64,000 nt of DNA from Glandiceps talaboti (taxonomy: Eukaryota > Hemichordata > Enteropneusta > Spengelidae), in contig NC_135553.1 of the NCBI RefSeq assembly GCF_964340395.1, positions 930,001-994,000 of the forward strand, read 5' to 3'. Shown here one piece after another: positions 1 through 60,519 of the stretch. Made by a program: the position numbers and the translations under genes. The notes beneath the pieces are model-generated. The model saw nothing but the letters and a program-made list of their open reading frames with translations, was not told the origin of the DNA and searched no databases. Every line of letters begins with the position of its first letter. The first letter of the stretch is position 1.

Positions 1-633
1 ATAATCAAATAAAAAAACTAATATAAAACTTGATATTACAGACTACAGATATTGAGATGTTTCTATAGTACATCACAGGAGTGAAATAAACAGCACATTA
101 CGTCACAGGAGTGAAATAAGCAGCACATTACACATATCAGAAATGGTTAATCTATTGACTTTAAATCTTTAGCAATTGTGAAGCCCAGTTACATAAGACA
201 TACATTAGGGCAACCCATTTAATCTCCATGTTTCTTATGACCTGGGAAACCTAAGATTTTAAAAACTGGCGCCCTCTATGACCAGATTAGAAAATATCGC
301 AATGTTGGTGTTGGTGAGATGGCAACATGAAAAGTGTGTATCTGGCTGTAAATTATAACTTATCACTGAAATTTACAACCTTCATTAAACCAAAACAAAT
401 GGTTCATAAATTAGTTCTGATTTTGTCATTTCTGAGGCATTGTGACAGTTAACAGTATAATTATAAATACATTGAACGCATCAATGACATATACACACAG
501 ATTTAATTTGTTCTTCTTTTTGAGACCAACTGACTGACCCATCATTGTAAAGATGTTAAAATGAGAAATACAAAACTAAATACAGCCACCCTTTCTACAG
601 ATATCTTGTTTTGAAATGGACACTACATAAATT

Positions 634-789
634 AAGTGAAGATGTCAGTTTTCTATCATGTAGTTACCATAGCAACTATCAAATTCAGTGAAGATGCCAG
701 TTTTCTATCATGTAGTTACCATAGCAACTATCAAATTCAGTGAAGATGTCAGTTTTCTATCATGTAGTTACCATAGCAACTATCAAATT
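634..789. repeat. 52-bp tandem repeat, 3 copies
   Basis: The unit beginning GTGAAGATGTCAGTTTTC and ending AGCAACTATCAAA recurs at 52-bp spacing with one or two changes. It lies in Myo15 intronic sequence. Confidence 0.9.
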
Positions 790-1028
790 TTCTTTCTACT
801 TCTTGATTTATTGTTGAAATAATGCATAATAAATATTATACCATGTACAAGTACAAGTTATTGCCTTAAAAACAAAAAATATGGATTTATATAGCCTGGT
901 CATTCTACATCACGACAACACATGTCTAAATCTCTGGTTTTGTGTTGATCTAATCATTCCAAATTGCAATTATTTTCCCTGATTTTTCTTAATTTATGCG
1001 AGAGGAGATATAATATTATTTCCCAATC

Positions 1029-1236
1029 CCCCCCCCCTACACACACGCACATCCACACCCCCCCCACACACACACCCACACCTACACCCCACGCACACGC
1101 ACATACCTACATCCCCCCCCCACACACACGCACATACCTACACCCCCCCACACACACACACATACCTACACCCCCCACCACACACACACACAAGCCCACA
1201 CCTACACCCCTCCTCCCCCCCACACACACACATCCA
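1029..1236. repeat. C-rich / CA microsatellite
   Basis: Imperfect mixture of C runs with CACACA and CATACCTACA units on the plus strand. Open frames through it encode only Pro/His/Thr repeats and are not genes. Confidence 0.9.
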
Positions 1237-1569
1237 TCAGAAGTACTTATGTTCATAAAGTATTGTTTTCACTTCAGTTTTTGTTACCTTCTTTAGTGTG
1301 CTGAAGATATGTACACAGCAGCTACAAAATGTAACAGATGTGTTTGAGTTCATGGGTCATCATCTGTCTAATGTATTGTTTATGAAGGAATATATACTTG
1401 TGATTATATTTTTATATCATTTTGTCACAATTTGGTATCATTCAGTTGTGTATATATATATACTTGTAAGGCTTACAACCTATTGTATTCAATAAACCTG
1501 ATTGATTGATATTGACTTGTTCATTCCAGTTGTGGTAATTATTCATAGATCATACAGGTGTGTACTTAC

Positions 1570-43909
<42,340 letters not shown>

Positions 43910-45833
43910 ATTTGGTCTTGTTACTGTATTTCACAATCTCAATAACAGTTGTGTAGATTTATACACTTATAAATTGTTTGGCCCATGAACTTGGTTTTCA
44001 ACCCACAGCATTCCTTTCTTCTCTGTTATCCATTTCTCAATCAACCAATCAAACTAACTCAATTCTTGTTTTCTCAATTTTTATTGGCTGTCACCTAATG
44101 ACTGGCATAGGCATGTATCTGATGGACTAATCAACAAACCTGTAATGAACAACATAGAAAGCACATCATACTTCTGACTACTAAGGACACAATAAATTTC
44201 AAAATGTATATATTTTCCCCACGGCGATTTGTACCCTGGAAGACATGCTATCATTTTCTGCAAACAACCTAAACTAATTTGCATAACAACATATTATGTA
44301 AATTGTCCACCATGTAGTGGTAATAGCTGGGGAGAACACTTAGTGTATATAATGATTAATGTTGTTAGCTAGAGTACAATGTATGTAACTGTTACATTGC
44401 TGTCATACCATCACCACCTGTTGTGAGATACCAATCTTACAAATATTTTTTTACTGAGTTTTTAATTTTGAAATCATGTCTTGACGGTATGCAATAATTC
44501 TTTATTCAAATCCAATGTCCAGTTTTAATTTTGAAATCATGTCTTGATGGTATGCAATAATTCTTTGATAATATCAATCATGCTAGGTACTAGTATGTTA
44601 TCCAATTTATCAACAGACTAAGTTAATATTTATTTCAAGGTTTACAGAAGTATGACAAGTGGAATAAAAAATGGAGCCAAGATAACAATTCTGAGATGAC
44701 AAATGAACAGTTTTAGCTCACAGTCTCACCTTCAATAACTGCATACAAAAAAGAAAAATATAATTTTTTTTTTAATTCAACAAAATACGCCAATCTAAAA
44801 GGTCATGGGTGACTATTTGGGCAAGTGGCCAGCAGTTTAGGATTTCACTTTCACGGTGGAAACAATTCTCTGATTCTTAATTGATATACTTATTGTCAGA
44901 TTCAGATCATAACATTTAAATAAAATAAATACAATAAAAAAAGAAATATTTGCTGATTAATATCATATCTATGTACCTTAATAGTTCTCAGAGGATATTA
45001 CCAAATATTGCTAAATGCACACATCAAATTTCATTTAGTTGAAAATTTTAAGTATTAAATGGCTCTTTGGACAATACAGTATTTATACATTACAAACATA
45101 TCTCACATAGTCTAGCATCACTTGAGGGTGTGGTTTTTTTGGTAATAAATGTTTTAAACACAAATTATACTTTTTTATTGCTGGTACATTTTTTCTTATT
45201 TCCGAACCTGTATGCCCTAAGGGACAATGGCATTCCTCAAGTCATTTACTGAAAGCAATACACATTATACCAAATTGGTTTTATTGGTAACATAATTACA
45301 ATAAGTCTAGACTATTATATTTCCCTATTGCCTGGCTTATGTTCACAATTGTTTGATTTTGTCAGTTAACCTTGGAAGACAAAACACCATGATGGGTATG
45401 TAATACAACATAGATTGATATTTGGTACTATTTATTTGTCTATGTATGAGTTATATACATGTAGTTTCTGTAAAAAGCTCTTTTTGCATATTTGACCTCA
45501 AAAGTCAACTTTTACAGTCAATACTCCACACAATAATAGTGTTGACCATAACTTTAGTTTTGTGATTATAACATCCCCAGTTTTGTGTCATTTTCACAAT
45601 TTTTGATTTTCACACCATACATTTTTCTCAAACTACATGAAATAGCCTAGGTAAGGAAAAAGTATGGTAATATATAAGAACTTTAAACATTTTGGGCTTG
45701 GTCTATGTCTGGGGTATGTTTCATCATCTGTTAAAAGAAACATTCTACATGCTTCTTTTGACTTCCTATTTTTGACAGTTTGTTTTCTTTAACTCGCCAA
45801 CACTACCATTGGTACACATAAAATCAGGAATTC

Positions 45834-45885
45834 ATACATACATACATACATGATACATACATACATACATACATACATACATACA
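45834..45885. repeat. (CATA)n microsatellite
   Basis: About 12 CATA units with one interruption by TGATA; Myo15 5' region. Confidence 0.95.
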
Positions 45886-48599
45886 ATAACATGCATACAC
45901 TTGTTTTACTACCAATCAATCTACTGTGTATACAGCTACATACTGTCAAGATAGATCTATGTAATCTACAAATACAATTGTGCACTGGTAAACAATGAAA
46001 ACATACAAACTGTGCTTAGTTTCAGTAAATTCAGTCTGGCAAACAATGAAAAAATACTAATTCTGCTTAGTCTCATTGAATTTAGTCAGCTTACAATAAG
46101 TCTCATTCTAGAAGTATAATGTCATTTGAATTGTCTCTTTTCCCCCAATCCATTCACTGTGTTATATAATAGTTAAATACTGAATACATCCTCTCCAAGG
46201 ATTGTACATCTTCTGTGTTCTCCATCATTAGTCTATATCTTCTGGTGCAATAGTATATTTGGTCATTTTTCATAACTTACGGTGTACACCCTTTTCCCAT
46301 GAAGGATAGCATAGGATGCAAACACAATAGATACTAATGTGTTATATGTCCTTTATACATACATGTCAGTGTTGATAAATTGCTCTATTTGTTCCTTGTA
46401 CTTGTACTCATTCATTCATAACACATACATGTCATCATGAAGCTTTTACAAGCTATCAAATACTATATATTTTCAAGAAATATCATTTTTTCAAAAAAGA
46501 AAAATTGGACATTTTTACCTGATCCTATATTAATGATCTCAAGATTAATGGAAGATGACTATTTTTTATAGGGATTTTGTTGTAAAGGAAATGCACTAGC
46601 AGAAATAGTGAAATTAAATTCCAAATGAACATTTAGTATTTCACAGCATCAGTATTTACCAACTTCAAGCCACAGTCTCTCTTATCTATGACAGAGGCAC
46701 AACCCAAGCCTTTAATCCAGGCCTAAGCCCTTTACAAACCACATACAAATGGAAGGCGTCTCTAAAAGTTTTGAATATTGTTGACAAATTCAATAAACAG
46801 CATTCTTGCATTCTTCTGACTAATTGACCAAGTTGGGCCGTTTGACCTTGATGATGCAGGTAAAGGCCAAAGGTGAGGTTCTAAAATCAGTAAACTTCAA
46901 CTTCAAGAGGAGTTCTGAGACAAAATGCTGTTTTTCAGGAATGATTGGCAACTATTCCTTGCCTTATATTTAGTGGATATGACAATCAAGTTGTCTAATA
47001 AATTAGTAATATATGGGTAATTGTCATATCAAGATAAATACATGAAACAAGTTCCATTTCATTTCACTTCATTATTTATAATTTTCATTTACACAAACAA
47101 GAAATGGGATACACAACAAAATAATTCAAAATTAGGACAAAGATTTCCTGAAACATTTTTTCTTCTAAAGTGATAACATATTTTGTGACAAAGAGACCAG
47201 CCTATGTAAAGTCTTGTTTTATGTACGTAAAAATACATACATACACATTATGATGTACATTGAAATTTTTGGAAATTATTGAAATTAGTCACATTAAGTA
47301 TGCACCAACTTCAGTATTATGCCTGTATCAATTTAACATTTGTTGAGCTAAATGTTCTTGATAAAAACAGCATAATCAAATTTTGGCAAATAAAAGCTTA
47401 CAATGCTATATGCAAAGATTTGACCAAAATTTAATATTTTCTTGCATATAAATACATGTGTATTCTGAATTTCATTGTGATCAGCCCAGTTGTTTTGGGG
47501 GATATTGTGGTTACAGACAGACAGACATACACGTTGATCATTACATTGCCTCTCCCTGTGATGTAACAATGGCAAATTTTACCAGAACAATTTGATATCT
47601 CAAACTCTGACAAAAAAAGACTATTTCATATGTAATGTTCTCCTCTGCCAGCTGTGTAATATAATAGAATGATGGAAAGTATACACAATGCAAAGGTTTA
47701 ATAAACATTATGACTTACTACAATCACTGTGCTACCCGACAGGTATATCATATACAATTTATCGCTGTACTGTTGGCATGGCAACCATGCACAGCTTGAT
47801 TAAATATGATTGACAGCTTATTTCATGACTGTATGATGAATACAGCTGGACATGTCTCCCCTTAACTCCATGTTTATATTTACACCTGTTCTTTGGGAAG
47901 CCCTGATACATTGTAAACTCAGGAAGCTACATTTATTTTACATGCTTAAAATTTGTTCAGTTATTATTATGCATCAATATATGAACCTGTAACCTAATAA
48001 ATATTTTAAAAATCTATTTTATGTTTTTCTGAATTGTTATTACCATCAGATGAATTTTTAAGTTAGCTATTTTGATAGATATAGGCTCCTAAAGTAAACA
48101 ACATAGTCTATCTTTGCATTTGAGATTATCACTTGGATGTGACAAAACTAATACCAGGATGTACATCTGTATAAGCTTCTGAGAAAACAACAATCACATC
48201 CCTATTTCTTTTTTTCATGGCTACGTTTTAGTAATTCTCAATTTGATTTACATATAGTACATTCCTGCCCACTTTTTTTTATATATCTTGACCAGGCTCT
48301 CACAACTACAAATGTAACTAGTAATTATCATCCCATCAGGGCAATTCCTTAATTATATTTTTTGACAATAAAACCATGCATACTACCAGTGCGGAGGTTC
48401 AAAGTGTATACCACATACCACATACCCAGTGCAATCACCTATTGAAGTTGAACTGTATGTCCGAGTATAAAATTTCGTATCTATCAATCAAACTTGGACG
48501 TAGAATGTACCCTGGCATGGTACCACACAGAACTTTGAACCTTGTTATACATGATAGTATGGTACATACATGCTGTTTCAGAATAGCATTACCATTTAT

Positions 48600-49900
48600 A
48601 CACTGGTTGATTATTTTACCTTTTCACTTACTAGATATTATTAACCATCACTGTGCTTACCACAATTTATATGTTATGGTGATGTGCACCGGTATTTGCA
48701 CCAAGATGGCGTACGTGGTACAGTTTACGTCCCGCAGTAAGACTTGAATCATTTTTACGATGGCTGCATCCCGATAACGGTTTTGCCCTTCAATATTTGT
48801 TGTGTTTGTAATATCCCATAAACAGAATCAATAATGGCTGTGTTATTTCACAAAATCGGGCACAAAATGATGTGGTTTCGTTTTCATGACCGATATTATG
48901 ATCGAGCGAGCGAGCGAGTACGTGCTACCACATTTTAATAGCTGGTGGACGAGTAACGTTTAATACAGGTCATGAGACGTCCAAATTCGGTCTTGCTTGA
49001 CGACTAGCCGACTGCTACCAAGTGTACCTTGGACTACGTGGGCATGGATTGTCAAAACACTGACATTTCAATCTCCGTGACTTGCTCGATACAGTTTATT
49101 CTACACAGAGATTTCAAGTCCGGGTCCGCTAGTAATGTGCGGGCATAGTTGAGCCGTCATACAAACTCGAATGCAACCTGTTTGAACGGAAAACTGTTGA
49201 TCTGCGGCGGTATATAGAAACGAGAATCTGATACAAAATTATTCGTAACTGTCATGCAAACTTACCTTGCGAAATGACGGTAAAACGTTTATGAAACTTC
49301 AACGAAAATTGTGTTAGAACCTTGGATAAACCGAAACGAAGGGGCTGAAAGTTCGGGATATTTCACTGTCCAATGTACTTACTGTTCAGAAATTAACACC
49401 TTGGGGCAACTCATTCTTTTCACGGGGGTGCTTCTGTGTGTAAAGGGACTGTCTGTGCCATTATCTGTGCCTCATGAGAAATATACACATTTAAATTTGA
49501 TATTGTTGTTTCCTCTGTAAACAATGCTTAAAAATTAAACTCGATATGATGTTCAAATTTGATTCAAAGTATACACATTAGCCAAGCTACACTGCCGGAC
49601 CTCCCGTATTATAGTGGTTATCTCTCGTGACGAGAGGTCATATTTGTTGTCTTACCTTATGGGTGTGGGACGCCTGGTTATTGTTTAGTCACCGATACAG
49701 GTATTTCAGTGAAGGGTGGAGTTTATTTCAGGCTGAAGAATACAACGTACGGTTGAATCGCCCAGTCTGATCTTCCGGAGCAAACGGTATGCGTAGAGGG
49801 CATACATCAATATCACAAACCGATAAAATCAAAAACCTCGTCAAGTATTAATGTTGCTTACGTATTGAAAGACCCGCCCTGGGCGTGCTATTCAATATTA
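48600..49900. promoter_or_regulatory. CpG-richer block, probable Myo15 promoter with untranslated first exon(s)
   Basis: Against the AT-rich surroundings this stretch is visibly richer in G, C and CpG (for example GATCGAGCGAGCGAGCGAG near 48900, GGCGG near 49207). On the minus strand it has two consensus donors: GCAAG then GTAAG (exon side ending at 49266) and ATAAG then GTAAG (ending at 49656). Either could be the donor of an untranslated Myo15 exon splicing to the coding exon at 43909. On the plus strand an ATGGCG at 48706 in strong context is followed by a possible donor (CGCA then GTAAGA). Which exons are used cannot be told from sequence. Confidence 0.4.
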
Positions 49901-51042
49901 AATATATATTTTAAATATAGTAGTGTATCAAAATGAAAACCCGATATTAATGATTATAATTTTAACTTTTATTATTATTTTTATTGTTAATATCATTATT
50001 GATTATATTAATTCAGAATAAACAGGAATAGCGCCGATAACAACAGACTATACAGTTTGGTGTAAGCATTGAAACACGTAACCCGGTTTGTAAGGGCCAT
50101 TTGCTGGTTGCTAGGGAAGAATTGAAATCTACGCGTAATTAATTTATTTTGGTAGAAAATTGACTAGTTACATGTAAACTTTAGTTATGACCATTGACAC
50201 TAATGTCATTTTTATACTCTTAGAACATGGGAACATCCGATGATATATATCAATCTGCTAGACATTTTCTAAGTTCGGAGATTTGAGTAAAAATAATATC
50301 TAAAATCAAATATTTGCATACCAGGGGGGGCGATCATTTCGCATCAATTGAACAACATTTTATCAACCCTTCAAATTGAACATTAACCAAATATTATACT
50401 AATCCACCTAACAGAATCACATTTTTATATGGAAAATCACATTTTTAGAACTAAAATGCATATAACTGACTAATCAATCATCAAACCATATACCAAAACG
50501 ATCTCAAGATCACGTCAGACTATTTTGTCAGTTATCAACATTTTTTCCCACCACAAATTATCTAATTTGCATATCAGGACCAGATCATCTTGTAAAGTTG
50601 TATTGCATATATTTACATCAAGACAACCCTCGGTATATTGCTACCAAATAGTACACTAGAAGTTTTGCAGAGTTTAACTATTTTTGAAATATTGTCAATT
50701 TTATTTTTGAGCCAACTAATATCACCATCAACACCAGACTAATCTGCTGGGCAATTCTTTATTTTATTTTATTTTTTAGAATTTATGACCAAAAATGGCA
50801 GTTTTAGCCCAAATACACATATATATATATAGTCAGTCAAATGAATAGATTTGAAGTGTGAAATCAATGTATGTGTACCAAGGTCCAAGTATATAGCCAT
50901 TTTAGTATAAGAAATGATATATTTCACAATGAAAATGTTCTTTCAAATCTAATAAAAATTAAACATATTAACAACATAAAGTAAACATCGTCTCATGTAA
51001 TGCATCTTGGAACAGGAAAATCATCTATTGACAGCTGTTCAC

Positions 51043-51083
51043 CCATAGACCCTAGACACATTAAGTGTAGGGTCTATGGTTCA
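51043..51083. repeat. CATAGACCCTA hairpin
   Basis: CCATAGACCCTA and TAGGGTCTATGG form a perfect 12-bp stem around a short loop. Related but less perfect hairpins lie at 13183-13214 and 23039-23085, suggesting remnants of one fold-back family. Confidence 0.75.
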
Positions 51084-52140
51084 CCTAATAGTCACAGACC
51101 TGTTATCTACGGTTGCTAATGCCATATTTACAACTACTATTGAATGGTGTATAGAAAACAGTATATTCTCCACCCAAGGCTTTCTTTCTGTATGTTTACA
51201 CCACACCCAAACCATCAAATGAGCAAAACCATTGAAAGGACACACCACTTGCACTTAACATTACAAATTGTTTACACCAGTCTCAACACTAAAGTACACA
51301 TTAAAGTATTCTTGCTGACACACAGACAGATAGTTACATACATGAAGAGACAGACAGACAGACACATAATATATGAAGCAACAATTAATGTGTAGAGATG
51401 AATAATTAAGACACCGAAGAGTTCAAAGGCCATTTAATAAATACTTTACTTATGACCTGGGTGTGAGGTACTCAAACCTTTTATCTTTGTGCAATAAAGT
51501 GAGTCAATGAAGATCAAAGTCTGTCATCATTGTAGATGGATCCCAGAGTGTAGAGTCTATATGACAATTGACAAAGGAACTGCGTTCATGCTAAAGACAA
51601 TACAGTTGTCAAAGTCTACAATTGAACATTGTCATGACAAACAACAAAGGAAGAGTTCAATTGTACATAAAGCAAGCACTTTACACTAATAACTGCCTGG
51701 AGTTCCTTTGATGAAGTCTTGACAGGTCCATGAACTGTAGATTCATTGAAAGGTGTTGGTAGGTTGTTGAACCATGGATGTATTAGGGGAGATTTGAACA
51801 CAATCAGATGTAGGTCTAAGATCTTAATCAATTGTCATACCATTGCATGTATTGGCAATACCACTAACCACAGTAGCTAGTATCTATCAGCAACCAGCTA
51901 CGTTTGTATGGCACCCATATACTACTGTGTATTTTTAGCAACTTCCCTAACACATATCAAATCAATGGAATTCTTTTCAAAGGGAAACACATATATAGAC
52001 TCATGTCTGAAATCAGCCAACCATGCATTATTGCTAGTCTCTATTTGTATTTTTAACATTCTTGCTAGAGTGTACATTTTATTTAGGTGCATGTCTATAT
52101 ATATCTATTGCAATCTAGAGCATTATACACTGTATTTAGG

Positions 52141-52142
<2 letters not shown>

Positions 52143-52180
<38 letters not shown>

Positions 52181-52187
52181 TGTGTGT

Positions 52188-52222
<35 letters not shown>
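52143..52222. repeat. (TG)n microsatellite
   Basis: TG units interrupted twice by TATG; intergenic between Myo15 and DRG2. Confidence 0.97.
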
Positions 52223-52226
<4 letters not shown>

Positions 52227-53318
52227 AGTCTTGAACTATACATGAGGCCATGTTCACTGGAAGTGTGGATTTCACATGTATAGTCAGATTAGAAAAGAGG
52301 TGTACATGTAGAGAGGTCTTCATTTCCATATCGCTGACACAATGGATCGTATAAGAGGGTGAGATGAATTGTGTCTTTACTGTCAAAATTAATTTTGAGT
52401 ACAAGTCCTGACAAGAAAGAAGGGAAATTTACAATGTTTTTCATACTGTCCATTTGAATATGAATTGATTTGATGATACAAGGTCAGTGTTAACCATCAC
52501 AGGCAAGTATTTGTTCTACATGAGTGTTGTTGTCAATCAATGTACAGCAAGTCAAATAGGAAATATGAATAACAGACTGATTATGGCTTGTACCAAGGTC
52601 ATTTGCCAGACGTAACAATCAGAAATAACCCAAATACTGATCACAAGATAAATAACATACTATCCATTCTAAACATTTATGTTTACACTTCAGACTTTCT
52701 CAACTCCTGTGTGGATTCTTCACCTAAACACGAATGAGTCCATAGAGTGATTGTGATATTTGTGTTCCAGAAAATATGTTTGTTTTATTTCCAACCTCCT
52801 TTACAAATTTGTTCAGTTATCCTTTGACCCTGCAATATATCATACTTCAACTTTGAAGTCACTTTACATGACATATCACATGACAATGAAATGAGGAAAT
52901 GAGAAATGGGGGCTAACTGTGGTACTGGATGCCTATAGTATTCTATGGCAATTGTGTCCAAAACAACTTGAGTTCTTAAAATTTAATACAAAATACATAA
53001 TTGAAAATGAAATACATAGAACAATTTGGACTGATTGACTATATCACTGACAAGCTGTCAACCAATTAGAAATGATTTTACAAAGGGAGGCATCAGTAGT
53101 CCATATCTCAGGTCAAAAAGCTACTTTGAAATAGCACTCCTAGTGACAAAAACTATACAATCTCTTGCTTATCTTTATGATAACAGTACCACTATGTAGC
53201 ATATAGTTTTCTAGAGTACCATTTCAACTAAGTGTTGTAATGTTAGTCTGAGCACCATAAATATTAACTCTTTGAATAAAACACAAATTTTCAAGGAAGA
53301 CATAAACTTCATAGTTCA

Positions 53319-53324
53319 TTTATT
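53319..53324 (-). terminator. Candidate DRG2 polyadenylation signal
   Basis: AATAAA on the minus strand (TTTATT as written) about 175 bp past the DRG2 stop codon. It is the nearest canonical hexamer that I noticed downstream of the stop, but such hexamers are common in AT-rich DNA. Confidence 0.35.
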
Positions 53325-53498
53325 TCATTCATTCTCTGTGTTTGATTCATATTGATAATAACAGTGTCTATCTCTTGACTGTACTATTGATAACAATACT
53401 TCCAATAGAACTGTTTAGATAAGAAATGTAACTACAATAGTACAAATGAATATTGGCTTTTTGAAGTGTAAATACGATGTTGATTAATTTCTATTTAT

Positions 53499-60356
<6,858 letters not shown>

Positions 60357-60519
60357 TTTGATAGTGCTGTGGTTATCTTTGACTTATCGAAATATCACAG
60401 ACATCAGACATACACACTCACGTTTCAAAGGAAGCAGACATGTTTCATTTTCCACATGAAAGCGAGGCCGGGTGGTGGAACAACTGGAGAAATGTGTGAA
60501 CGAACAATTAAACTTCAAG
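60357..60519. promoter_or_regulatory. Head-to-head DRG2/COX11 intergenic region, probable bidirectional promoter
   Basis: Only 163 bp separate the two divergent start codons, so both 5' untranslated regions and both core promoters must lie in or overlap this stretch, unless untranslated exons lie further out. No TATA box is evident. The COX11 start context AAGATGGCGGCC matches the YY1 site that often sits just inside the start of housekeeping genes, and an ATG within such a motif is typical of short-leader nuclear genes for mitochondrial proteins. Confidence 0.7.

Larger units (their letters stand above)
1..1569. other. Left-edge intron sequence of Myo15
   Basis: No exon is recognised on either strand. 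It contains a 52-bp repeat in three copies (634-789), a C-rich/CA stretch (1029-1236), and a sequence near 1480-1515 (AATAAACCTG then TTGATTGAT) that resembles the 3' tail of a LINE ending in a tetranucleotide repeat, too short to assign. Confidence 0.6.
43910..53498. other. Myo15 5' region and Myo15-DRG2 intergenic region
   Basis: No recognisable protein-coding exon. It contains a 60-bp duplication (about 44456-44572), a (CATA)n array (45834-45885), the CpG-richer block at 48.6-49.9 kb, a short hairpin at 51043-51083, a (TG)n array (52143-52222) and the probable DRG2 3' end near 53.3 kb. The rest is AT-rich single-copy-looking DNA. Confidence 0.55.

Noticed and set aside
964-1296. 110-residue Pro/His/Thr ORF
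   Set aside because: Translation of a CA/C-rich microsatellite with no conserved sequence.
48376-48747. 123-residue plus-strand ORF next to the CpG-richer block
   Set aside because: No recognisable domain, AT-rich composition unlike an exon, and no conserved motif; only its last ATG (48706) is kept as a weak candidate.
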